In this document: in pieces, positions 56,839 to 64,000 of the stretch | Position numbering within the stretch: position 1 is the stretch's first letter | Layout: each line of letters starts with the position of its first letter | Assembly: GCF_013149785.1 (NCBI RefSeq) | Contig: NZ_JABEZU010000001.1 | Coordinates: forward strand, 434,001-498,000 | DNA: 64,000 bases | Direction of reading: 5' to 3' | DNA from: Isoptericola halotolerans | GTDB taxonomy: Bacteria; Actinomycetota; Actinomycetes; Actinomycetales; Cellulomonadaceae | The notes under the pieces: model-generated | What the model saw: the letters and a program-made list of their open reading frames with translations, nothing else | Told to the model about the DNA's origin: nothing | The model's database searches: none | Program-made: the position numbers and the translations under genes

Positions 56839-57822
56839 TCAGGGAGTGAGGGTCGGTGCGTACTGGACGTCGATCGCAGCGCGGTCGAAGCCGGCGCGAC
56901 GGTAGGTCGCCACGGCGGCGGCGTTGTCGCCGTCGACGTAGAGCACGGCCCGAGTGCAGCCGACGGCCGCGAGGTGGTGGAGCCCTGCGTCGGTGAGCAG
57001 CGCGCCGAGGCCGTGGCCCTGGAGGGCCGGGTCCACGCCCACGGCGTAGATCTCGCCGTCGCGCGTGGCGTCGGGCTGGCCGGTGGCGACCTTGGTCCAC
57101 ACCGAACCGACGAGGCGGCCGTCCGGTCCCTCGAGCAGGAGGAAACCCTCGGGGTCGAACCAGTCCTCCGCGACCCGGGCGTGCAGGTCGCGGACGGTCA
57201 GACGCCCCTGCTCGGGGTGGTCGGCGAAGGCCTGCGCGTTGAGCGCGACCCAGGCCTCGTCGTCGGCACCGGGTCGGAAGGCGCGGATCCGGTAGCCGGA
57301 CGGTGGCGCGGGCGCGGTCGGCGCCTGGTCGAGCTGTCGATCGAGCGGTCGGGCGAGCAGGAGCAGCTCGCGGACGCGTCCGTAGCCCCTGGCCGCGGCG
57401 AGATCGCGTGCTGCGGGCAGGTCGCCGTGGGCCCACACCCGCAGCGGGACGCGGCGCTGGCCGGGGGAGCCGGACCGGCCCGGCAGGCGGGCGTCCCGCT
57501 CGGCGGTGCGGAGCAGCAGGCTGCCGATCCCGGCACGGCGGTGCTCGGGGTGGACGACCAGCTCGGCGCTCGCGACGTCGCCGCCGCGGTCCACCTGGAG
57601 GTAGCCGGTGGTGGCGCCGGACTTGGTCTGCACCCGCACGTGGGTGAGGTCGTGGCTGTCGTCGGCGAGGCGCAGGAGCGGCTGCTCCGACAGGGGAGCC
57701 ACCCCGTCGTGGGCCGCGGCGTCCGCGGCGAGTCGGCGGACGGCGTCCTGGGCGGCAGGGCTCAGCGGGCCGATCTCGATCGGGAAGGGGAAGCGCACCC
57801 GCCCATTGTCCACGCCGACCAT
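56839..57822 (-). CDS. mshD: Mycothiol synthase
   Basis: About 327 residues with two tandem GNAT domains; the enzyme acetylates cysteinyl-glucosaminyl-inositol in the last step of mycothiol synthesis. The first acetyl-CoA loop is [16 protein letters not shown], the second is [20 protein letters not shown], followed by [21 protein letters not shown] with the conserved Asn/Tyr. The start is uncertain: ATG 57822 (MVGVDNG) has AAGGG near it; GTG 57813 or 57798 would give 324 or 319 residues, closer to the 315 of M. tuberculosis. A huge hairpin ends 13 bases upstream. Confidence 0.92.
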   Translation of the reverse strand: MVGVDNGRVRFPFPIEIGPLSPAAQDAVRRLAADAAAHDGVAPLSEQPLLRLADDSHDLTHVRVQTKSGATTGYLQVDRGGDVASAELVVHPEHRRAGIGSLLLRTAERDARLPGRSGSPGQRRVPLRVWAHGDLPAARDLAAARGYGRVRELLLLARPLDRQLDQAPTAPAPPSGYRIRAFRPGADDEAWVALNAQAFADHPEQGRLTVRDLHARVAEDWFDPEGFLLLEGPDGRLVGSVWTKVATGQPDATRDGEIYAVGVDPALQGHGLGALLTDAGLHHLAAVGCTRAVLYVDGDNAAAVATYRRAGFDRAAIDVQYAPTLTP

Positions 57823-57834
57823 GCCCTTGCGACA

Positions 57835-57894
57835 GCCGACCATGCCCTGACGGCCCGTCCGGCGGTGCGGACGGGCCGTCAGGGCATGGTCGGC
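57835..57894 (-). terminator. 27-bp perfect terminator hairpin between acs and mshD
   Basis: 57835-57861 pairs perfectly with 57868-57894, 27 bp with a 6-base loop. It ends the acs transcript. The arm GCCGACCATGCCCT is repeated at 57815-57828, next to the mshD start, with a period of 20. Confidence 0.85.
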
Positions 57895-57913
57895 TGGTGG
57901 CGGCGACGAGCGG

Positions 57914-59920
57914 TCAGTCGTTGCTGCTGCCCGACAGCCCCGCCTGGATGAGGCCCATGACCGACGAGTCCGCCAGCGTGGTGGCGTCGCCGACCTCACG
58001 GTTCTCGGCGACGTCGCGCAGCAGGCGACGCATGATCTTGCCGGAGCGGGTCTTGGGCAGCTCGGCGACCACGAGGATCCGCTTCGGCTTGGCGATGGGG
58101 CCGATCTCCTTGGCGACGTGGTCGCGCAGGGTCTTCTCGATCCGGGCCGAGCCCTCGTCGGTGGATGCCTCGTCGGCGTGCCCGCCGCGCAGGATCACGA
58201 ACGCGACCACGGCCTGGCCGGAGACGTCGTCCGCGGCGCCGACGACGGCGGCCTCCGCCACGAGCTCGTTCGACACCAGGGCCGACTCGATCTCCGTGGT
58301 GGACAGCCGGTGCCCCGAGACGTTCATGACGTCGTCGACGCGCCCCAGCAGCCAGATGTCGCCGTCGTCGTCCTTCTTGGCGCCGTCGCCCGCGAAGTAG
58401 ACGCCGGGGAACCGGGACCAGTAGGTGTCCTTGAACCGCTGCAGGTCCCCCCAGATGCCGCGCAGCATCGACGGCCACGGCTCGGCGAGCACCAGGTAGC
58501 CGCCGCCGCCGTCCGGGACCGGGTTCGCCTCGTCGTCGACGACGGTGGCGGCGATGCCGGGCAGCGGCACCTGCGCGGAGCCGGGCTTGGCGGCGGTGAC
58601 GCCGGGCAGCGGCGAGATCATGATGGCGCCGGTCTCCGTCTGCCACCAGGTGTCCACGATCGGGGTGCGGTCGGAACCGATGACGCGGCGGTACCACATC
58701 CACGCCTCGGGGTTGATGGGCTCGCCCACGGAACCCAGCACGCGCAGCGAGGACAGGTCGAACTCGGCCGGGATCTCCTCGCCCCACTTCATGCAGGCGC
58801 GGATCGCGGTGGGCGCCGTGTAGAAGATCGAGACGCCGTACTTCTGCACGATCTCCCACCAGCGGCCGCGGTGGGGGGTGTCGGGGGTGCCCTCGTAGAT
58901 GACCTGGGTGGCACCGTTGAGCAGCGGGCCGTAGACGATGTACGAGTGGCCGGTGACCCAGCCGATGTCCGCGGTGCACCAGTAGACGTCGGACTCCGCC
59001 TTGAGGTCGAACACGTTCTTGTGCGTGAACGCCGTCTGGGTGAGGTAGCCGCCGGTGGTGTGCAGGATGCCCTTCGGCTTCCCGGTGGTGCCCGAGGTGT
59101 ACAGGATGAACAGCGGGTGCTCGGCGTCGACCCAGGCCGGCTCGTGGAAGGTGTCGGCGGCCTCGACGGCGTCGTGCCACCACACGTCGCGCCCCTCGGT
59201 CCAGGCGACGTCCTGCCGGGTGCGCCGCACGACGAGCACGTGCTCGACGGTGGTGGCCTCCGCGCCGTCCTTCGGGGCGAGCGCCTCGTCCACGGCGGGC
59301 TTGAGGGCGCTGGGCGCACCGCGGCGGTACCCGCCGTCGGCCGTGATGACCAGCTTGGCCCCGGCGTCGGAGATCCTGCTGCGCAGGGCGTCGGCGCTGA
59401 ACCCGCCGAAGACGACGGAGTGCGCGGCGCCGAGCCGGGCGCAGGCGAGCATCGCCACGACCGACTCGACGAGCATCGGCAGGTAGATGACGACGCGGTC
59501 GCCGGACTCGACCCCGAGCGCGGCCAGGGCGTTGGCGGCCCGGGAGACCTCGCGCTGCAGGTCCGCGTAGGTGACGGTCCGGGTGTCGCCGGGCTCGCCC
59601 TCGAAGTGGATGGCGACGCGGTCGCCGAGGCCGGCCTCGACGTGCCGGTCGACGGCGTTGTAGGCGGCGTTGAGGGTGCCGTCGGCGAACCACCGTGCCA
59701 CGGGCGCCCCGGACCAGTCGAGCGTCTCGGTGAAGGGCGTCTTCCAGGTGACCAGCTCGCGGGCCTGGCGGGCCCAGAACTCGACACGGTCGGCGGCGGC
59801 CTCGTCGTACATCGAGGGCTGGGCGTTGGCCTGGGCCGCGAACTCGGGGCTCGGGGGGAACGCTCGTGTCTCGTGGAGCAGGTTCTCCAGGCTCGGGCTG
59901 GTGGACTGGCTGTCGGTCAC
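57914..59920 (-). CDS. acs: Acetyl-CoA synthetase
   Basis: A 668-residue AMP-forming acetate-CoA ligase. Motifs: ATP loop [34 protein letters not shown], the [16 protein letters not shown] stretch holding the acetate pocket Trp, [36 protein letters not shown] and the C-terminal [11 protein letters not shown], whose Lys is the target of protein acetyltransferases (an acetylation switch). ATG 59920 ends a conserved [15 protein letters not shown] start. A 438-base region with a palindrome lies upstream. Confidence 0.96.
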   Translation of the reverse strand: MTDSQSTSPSLENLLHETRAFPPSPEFAAQANAQPSMYDEAAADRVEFWARQARELVTWKTPFTETLDWSGAPVARWFADGTLNAAYNAVDRHVEAGLGDRVAIHFEGEPGDTRTVTYADLQREVSRAANALAALGVESGDRVVIYLPMLVESVVAMLACARLGAAHSVVFGGFSADALRSRISDAGAKLVITADGGYRRGAPSALKPAVDEALAPKDGAEATTVEHVLVVRRTRQDVAWTEGRDVWWHDAVEAADTFHEPAWVDAEHPLFILYTSGTTGKPKGILHTTGGYLTQTAFTHKNVFDLKAESDVYWCTADIGWVTGHSYIVYGPLLNGATQVIYEGTPDTPHRGRWWEIVQKYGVSIFYTAPTAIRACMKWGEEIPAEFDLSSLRVLGSVGEPINPEAWMWYRRVIGSDRTPIVDTWWQTETGAIMISPLPGVTAAKPGSAQVPLPGIAATVVDDEANPVPDGGGGYLVLAEPWPSMLRGIWGDLQRFKDTYWSRFPGVYFAGDGAKKDDDGDIWLLGRVDDVMNVSGHRLSTTEIESALVSNELVAEAAVVGAADDVSGQAVVAFVILRGGHADEASTDEGSARIEKTLRDHVAKEIGPIAKPKRILVVAELPKTRSGKIMRRLLRDVAENREVGDATTLADSSVMGLIQAGLSGSSND

Positions 59921-60358
59921 TGGTTCCTCCGCGTCGTCGCGTTCCGTCCGTGGGCGTCCCCGAGGGGCCGCCTCTGGGGAGTGTAGACCCGAGTCCTGGC
60001 GCAGATCACGCCCAGGAACGACAATAATAAGGGGAACTCACTTATCCGACCGTTCGGTCGCCGACGGCGCCGTCCGGCGAACGGTAGAGCGCTGCGCCCG
60101 AACGGTCCGCTCCGTGGTGCGAGCGGCGTCTGCCCACGGTGCCGGCGCACGAGTGCGGCGCCCGGGACCGTGCCACCGAGCGCCGCTCTCGCCGGACGGT
60201 CCGCGGGTAGCAGGCGCGTGGTCCTCACGTCGTCGTACCGGGTCCAGCCCGCTCGACGAGTCCTCAGTGGACTGTCTGTGCGTGGGTCCCGCGGCCCCTC
60301 CTGACACCTTCCATGGAACGCCTGACCGGCACGATCCGCAACAGGTGTCCGTGAAGAT
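59921..60358. other. 438-base intergenic region between acs and the HAD phosphatase gene
   Basis: It holds the acs promoter area: an AT-rich patch at about 60023-60046 and the palindrome at 60047-60060 on the acs side, and the trailer of the HAD gene on the other. I see no convincing ORF, RNA gene or terminator; ORFs over it have unusual composition. Confidence 0.5.
60047..60060. promoter_or_regulatory. Palindrome upstream of acs
   Basis: CGACCG-TT-CGGTCG is an inverted repeat with 6-bp arms about 130 bases before the acs start, bordering an AT-rich patch (60023-60046). This is typical of TetR-type sites. A later -10 like TACACT lies near 59980 on the acs strand. Confidence 0.45.
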
Positions 60359-61192
60359 TCAGGCCCGGCGCCGCAGGCGTCGCCACAGCGCCCAGGCGAG
60401 ACCCGCCAGCGCCAGCGAGCCGACGACGGCGAGCACCGGCGTCGGGCGGATCCGGGGCCGCAGCGCGACCGGGCGCGTGAAGGTGAGCGTGCCCCACCCG
60501 TTCTGCGCCGCCAGCCGCCGCAGCGCGCGGTCGGGGTTCACGGCGAACCCGTGCCCGACCGTCGCGAGCATCGGCGCGTCGGTGATCGAGTCCGAGTAGG
60601 CGTAGCAGCGCTGCAGGTCGTACCCGCGGGCGGCCGCCAGCTCCGACATCGCCGTCGCCTTGTTCTCGCCGTAGGCGTAGAAGTCGATCTCCCCCGTGAA
60701 CCGGCCGTCGGCGACCGCCATCCGGGTCGCGACCACGTGGTCCGCACCGAGCATCCTGGCGATCGGCTCGACCAGCTCGGTGCCCGACGCCGAGACCACG
60801 ACCACGTCGTGGCCCAGCGCGTGGTGCTCCTCGATGAGCGCCACCGCCTCCGCGTAGACGTAGGGGTCGATGTGCTCGTGCAGGGTCTCGGCCACGATCT
60901 GCTCCACCGTGGCCACGTCCCAGCCGGTCGCCAGCTCCGACAGGTGCCGTCGCATCCTCTCGGTCTGGTCGGCGTCCGCGCTGCCCGCCAGGTAGAGGAA
61001 GTGGGCGTAGGCGCTGCGCAGCACGTCGCCGCGCGTGATCAGCCCCCCGGCGAAGAACGAGCGGGAGAACGCCGCCGTCGAGCTCGTCGCGATGACGGTC
61101 TTGTCGAGGTCGAAGAATGCGGCCACCCGGTGCCCGGCCCGGGCCCGCGTCCGCTCCCGCGGCGGGGGCGTGGCCGACGACGAGGAGATCAC
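60359..61192 (-). CDS. HAD-IB family hydrolase (SerB-like phosphatase)
   Basis: About 277 residues from GTG 61192. The HAD nucleophile motif is FFDLDKTVIATSS near residue 27; motif II is VVVSASGTELV, and motif III/IV is around KATAMSELAA and YAYSDSITDAPML. The last 25 residues are a hydrophobic helix plus an Arg cluster, giving a membrane tail. It resembles M. tuberculosis Rv3661, a HAD-IB protein beside the ssd/tad locus and annotated as an inhibitor of morphological differentiation in other actinobacteria. It is divergent from ssd. Confidence 0.87.
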   Translation of the reverse strand: MISSSSATPPPRERTRARAGHRVAAFFDLDKTVIATSSTAAFSRSFFAGGLITRGDVLRSAYAHFLYLAGSADADQTERMRRHLSELATGWDVATVEQIVAETLHEHIDPYVYAEAVALIEEHHALGHDVVVVSASGTELVEPIARMLGADHVVATRMAVADGRFTGEIDFYAYGENKATAMSELAAARGYDLQRCYAYSDSITDAPMLATVGHGFAVNPDRALRRLAAQNGWGTLTFTRPVALRPRIRPTPVLAVVGSLALAGLAWALWRRLRRRA

Positions 61193-61334
61193 CCGACGAA
61201 GCCTATCGGGACCCGCCGGGACCACTGCCGGCCCGACGCGCCGCCGTCAGGACGCCACCCCCAACCGGCGCCGCTGCACAGCCGCGCCCACCGTCGGCGC
61301 GCGGTGGGGCCGCCGCACCCCAGGATCGGGCGCC

Positions 61335-62168
61335 ATGAGCACAGCCCACCCCACGACGGCGACACCCCGAGCGGTGCACCCCCCTGCCCCGGAGCCCCGC
61401 CCCACGACGACGCCGTCCGGCGCCGTCCGGATGGTCGCCGTCCTCGGTGCCCGTGGTGGTGCCGGCACCAGCCTGCTGGCCGCCGCGCTCGCCCGTGCCC
61501 TGCGGCGCCGCTCCGGTGCCGCGGCCCTGGTCGACCTGGACGTGCCCGGAGGAGGGCTGGACGTGCTGCTCGGGATCGAGGACGTGCGCGGTGCCCGCTG
61601 GCCCGACCTCACCCACGCCCGAGGGGCGCTCGACGGCGACGGCCTGGTGGCCGCCCTGCCTCGCTGGGGAGCCGTACCGGTGCTGTCCGGGACCCGCAGC
61701 GCCGACGGGCAGCGCGCCCCCGACCACGGCGTCGTCCTCGACGTGACCACCGCGCTGCTGCGGTCGGGCCACCCCGTGGTCCTCGACGTGCCGCGTCCGA
61801 GCGCGTGGCGCGAGGCGACCCGTGCCCTGGTCTCGGCCGCCGACGCGGTGGTGCTCGTGGTCCCGCTCACCGCCCCCTCCGTGGCCGGGGCCGTCGCGAG
61901 CACGGCACTCCTCGACGAGCTCGGTGCGGGGCCCGTGCACGTCGTGCCCCGTCGCCCCGCCCCCGGTCGCGTCGACACCGCCGGTCTCGAGGTGGCCCTC
62001 GCGCGGCCCGTGGCGGCCACCCTCGGCTGGGACGGCCGCCTCGCGGCCGCCGTGGAACGTGGAGACGGGCCGCGCGTCGGCCGACGCAGCCCGCTCGGGA
62101 CCACCGCCGCGCGGTTGGTGGAGCTGCTCGACCGCCGTCCGGTCGCCACGACGGGGACCGGCACGTGA
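61335..62168 (+). CDS. ssd: Septum site-determining protein Ssd / CpaE-like ATPase
   Basis: A 277-residue MinD/ParA-related protein. The deviant P-loop reads VLGARGGAGTSLLAAALA, as in CpaE/TadZ proteins where the canonical lysine is replaced; DLDVPGGGLDVLLGIED follows. It starts at ATG 61335 after a Pro/Thr-rich 35-residue N-terminus. Ssd (Rv3660c) affects cell division in mycobacteria, and TadZ proteins place the Tad secretion machine. It overlaps tadA by 4 bases (GTGA). Confidence 0.85.
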   Translation: MSTAHPTTATPRAVHPPAPEPRPTTTPSGAVRMVAVLGARGGAGTSLLAAALARALRRRSGAAALVDLDVPGGGLDVLLGIEDVRGARWPDLTHARGALDGDGLVAALPRWGAVPVLSGTRSADGQRAPDHGVVLDVTTALLRSGHPVVLDVPRPSAWREATRALVSAADAVVLVVPLTAPSVAGAVASTALLDELGAGPVHVVPRRPAPGRVDTAGLEVALARPVAATLGWDGRLAAAVERGDGPRVGRRSPLGTTAARLVELLDRRPVATTGTGT

Positions 62169-63370
62169 GCACCGCCGCAGGTCCCCTGATGCCCGGCCAC
62201 CGCGCACCCCTCGGCCCCGGGCTCCTGGCCGAGCTGCGGACCCGGCTCGGCGGCACCGCCGGCGGTGGCACCCCGCCCGACGACGCCGCGGTCGCCGAGG
62301 CGCTCCGTGCCAGCGGTCGGGTGCTCGGTTCCGAGGCGCTGGCCGACCTCACCCGCGAAGCCCGCGCGGAGCTGTCAGGTGCCGGCCCGCTGCAGCCGCT
62401 CCTCGAGGAACCCGGGGTCACGGACGTGCTCGTCAACGGACCGGACGACGTCTGGGTCGACCGCGGTGACGGGCTGCGGCGCAGCGACGTCGGGCTGCCC
62501 GATGCCGCGTCCGTCCGGGCGCTCGCGGTCCGCATGGCCGCCGTCGCGGGAGCCCGGCTCGACGACGCCAGCCCGGTGGTGGACGCGCGCCTGCCCGACG
62601 GCACCCGCCTGCACGCCGCCGTCGAACCCGTCGCACCGGCCGGCGCCGTGATCGCGTTGCGAGTGCTGCGTCAGGCCGTGCTCGACCTGTCGGCCCTCGT
62701 CGCCGGCGGCGGGGTGCCGACCGCCTGGGAGCCGCTGCTGCACGACCTGGTCCGACATCGCGCCAACCTGCTCGTCACCGGCGGCACCGGCACCGGCAAG
62801 ACGACGCTGCTCGCGGCGCTCCTCGGGCTCGTCCCGCCGGACGAACGGCTGCTCACCGTCGAGGAGGCCCGCGAGCTCGCACCCCTCCACCCGCACGTGG
62901 TGGCGCTCGCGGCCCGCCGGCCCAACGTCGAGGGCGTCGGGGAGGTCACGCTGACCGATCTCGTCCGCGGTGCGCTGCGGATGCGCCCCGACCGGATCGT
63001 GCTCGGGGAGTGCCGCGGCGCCGAGGTCCGGGAGCTGCTGCTCGCCCTCAACACCGGGCACGACGGCGGGATGGCCACCGTGCACGCCAACGCGGCCGAG
63101 CACGTCCCGGCACGCCTGGAGGCGCTCGCCGCCCTCGCCGGGATGCCCCGGCCCGCCGTCGCCGCGCAGGCGGCCGCTGCGCTCGACGTGGTGCTGCACC
63201 TGCGCCGCCGTGGTGGTTCCCGCTACCTGGCACAGGTCGCCGTCGTCGGTCTGGGCGGCCCGGGCGACCTGGCGGTGCGGCCGGTTGCCTCGTGGGACGG
63301 TCCCGGCTCGGGGCAGCCCCGCACGTCGGACGGCTGGGACCTGCTGCTCGAGCGGTGGTCGACGTGCTGA
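62165..63370 (+). CDS. tadA: TadA/CpaF-family secretion ATPase
   Basis: A 401-residue hexameric type II/IV secretion ATPase. N-terminal GAGPLQPLLEEPGVTDVLVN, then Walker A VTGGTGTGKTTLL, the Asp box LLTVEEARELA, Walker B RPDRIVLGECRG, and the His box HDGGMATVHANAAEHVPARLEALA. The GTG start overlaps ssd; its stop overlaps the tadB start. It powers assembly of a Flp-type pilus or related secretion system. Confidence 0.93.
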   Translation: MSTAAGPLMPGHRAPLGPGLLAELRTRLGGTAGGGTPPDDAAVAEALRASGRVLGSEALADLTREARAELSGAGPLQPLLEEPGVTDVLVNGPDDVWVDRGDGLRRSDVGLPDAASVRALAVRMAAVAGARLDDASPVVDARLPDGTRLHAAVEPVAPAGAVIALRVLRQAVLDLSALVAGGGVPTAWEPLLHDLVRHRANLLVTGGTGTGKTTLLAALLGLVPPDERLLTVEEARELAPLHPHVVALAARRPNVEGVGEVTLTDLVRGALRMRPDRIVLGECRGAEVRELLLALNTGHDGGMATVHANAAEHVPARLEALAALAGMPRPAVAAQAAAALDVVLHLRRRGGSRYLAQVAVVGLGGPGDLAVRPVASWDGPGSGQPRTSDGWDLLLERWSTC

Positions 63371-64000
63371 CGCCGGTGGTGCTGGCCGTGTCCTGCGCGG
63401 TGTGGTGCGTCGTCGTCCCCGGTGGCCGACGGGCGAGCGCGCTCGCCGCCGACGGCGGACGGCCCGGCCGACGGGGCATGACGGCGTTCCTGCGAGCGCT
63501 ACGTCCTCGCGAGCCCCGGCCCGACCAGGTCCGCGTCGCCGTCGCACAGGTCGGGGCGATGCTCCGTTCCGGTGCCGCGCCGGCCACGGCCTGGTCCCGG
63601 GCGCTCGGGGTGCCCGTCGACGCCGAGGGCATCCCCGAGGCCGACGCGCTGGCGCGGGCCGTGGGCGGCGCCCGTCCGGCAGCGGCAGTGATCGCGGCAG
63701 CCCGGCTCGCCCGCGAGGTGGGCGCACCCCTCGGCCGGGTCCTGGAGGCGGTCGGGGACGCGCTGGTCGCGCAGGCGGAGGCGGACGCCGAGCAGGAGGC
63801 GTCGCTCGCCGGTCCGCAGACGACCGCGCGGGTCCTGCTCTGGCTGCCCGTCCTCGGGGCGGTGCTCGGCACGGTCCTCGGTGCGGATCCTGTCGCGACC
63901 GCGACCGACGGAGGGGCCGGCACGGCCGCCGTGCTGCTCGGTGTGCTGGCGCTCCTGGCCGGGCGCACGTGGACCCGCCGGCTCGTGGACGTGGCTCGCG
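63364..64000 (+). CDS. tadB: TadB-like type II secretion F-domain membrane protein (truncated by window end)
   Basis: The GTG at 63364 starts a frame that runs open to the end of the window (212 codons). It has a short N-terminal hydrophobic helix (about 2-20), a basic stretch (RRASALAADGGRPGRR), an amphipathic region QVRVAVAQVGAMLRSGAAPATAW, an F-domain-like RLAREVGAPLGRVLEAVGDAL, and a further pair of hydrophobic helices (about 160-175 and 184-198). Its position overlapping tadA by 7 bases is that of TadB, the inner-membrane platform of the Tad machine. Confidence 0.8.
   Translation, partial: MLTPVVLAVSCAVWCVVVPGGRRASALAADGGRPGRRGMTAFLRALRPREPRPDQVRVAVAQVGAMLRSGAAPATAWSRALGVPVDAEGIPEADALARAVGGARPAAAVIAAARLAREVGAPLGRVLEAVGDALVAQAEADAEQEASLAGPQTTARVLLWLPVLGAVLGTVLGADPVATATDGGAGTAAVLLGVLALLAGRTWTRRLVDVAR

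Noticed and set aside
54742-57951. 1069-codon ORF on the plus strand over ppk1 and mshD
   Set aside because: Antisense reading across two clear genes and the gap between them; composition is that of shadow frames in GC-rich DNA.

Overview
The window is chromosomal DNA from a high-GC actinobacterium, most likely of the Micrococcales (Cellulomonas / Promicromonosporaceae type). The evidence is the strong G/C bias at third codon positions, frequent GTG starts, BldC, a DUF3073 protein, mycothiol synthase (MshD), a monomeric isocitrate dehydrogenase, the MutT1-PPK1 pair and the HAD / Ssd / TadA / TadB locus. Genes are dense and mostly housekeeping. I see no phage, insertion sequence, CRISPR array or secondary-metabolite cluster.

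Layout. 1-5.7 kb: tail of an unseen gene, fatty acid desaturase, LapA-like protein, monomeric Icd, an RNB exoribonuclease. 5.7-11.4 kb: a complete five-gene family-5 ABC importer operon with a tiny leader ORF inside it. 11.4-16.3 kb: DinB and SCP2-like proteins, a large secreted ExeM/NucH nuclease with a putative PHO box, a CPBP protease. 16.4-21.8 kb: purF-purM, DUF3073 (behind a sigmaR-type promoter), bldC, a DUF3618/holin pair and a Glu-Asp-Phe tRNA operon. 21.8-29.4 kb: two metallopeptidases, an ABM-domain membrane protein, an MscS channel, a GDPD, an unusual left-handed-beta-helix acyltransferase fused to an alpha/alpha-barrel-like region, tRNA-Lys and a cysteine-less IscA-like protein. 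29.4-37.1 kb: a molybdo-oxidoreductase / flavin reductase / DUF6510 operon, DUF1206, an M50 peptidase, a DEAD-box helicase, MsrB, a tyrosine phosphatase, a MarR regulator, an aldo/keto reductase. 37.1-43.4 kb: a MarR-MFS drug-efflux pair, a sugar porter, a DUF47-Pit phosphate uptake operon. 43.4-45.5 kb: a TetR-CPBP module with paired operators, flanked by what look like broken gene ends. 45.5-53.4 kb: an IclR-controlled histidine utilisation operon hutH-hutU-M20-hutF-hutI. 53.4-61.2 kb: mutT1-ppk1, mshD, acs, a HAD phosphatase. 61.3 kb to the end: ssd, tadA and the start of tadB.

Pathways visible as units: histidine to formylglutamate by HutH, HutU, HutI and HutF, with an M20 amidohydrolase in the place where a HutG deformylase is expected; purine synthesis steps PurF and PurM; phosphate handling (Pit, PPK1, a nuclease with a PHO box); peptide or oligosaccharide import; and the start of a Tad secretion/pilus locus. 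Transcription units are punctuated by long perfect hairpins (up to 27 bp), mostly between convergent genes.

The items most worth a second look are the acyltransferase fusion (26958-28667), the M20 enzyme in the hut operon, the three-gene molybdoenzyme operon, the TetR-CPBP islet with its scars, the PHO box, the sigmaR-type promoter and the 8-codon leader ORF in the ABC operon. All functions are read from sequence motifs and remembered family features; no database search was run.
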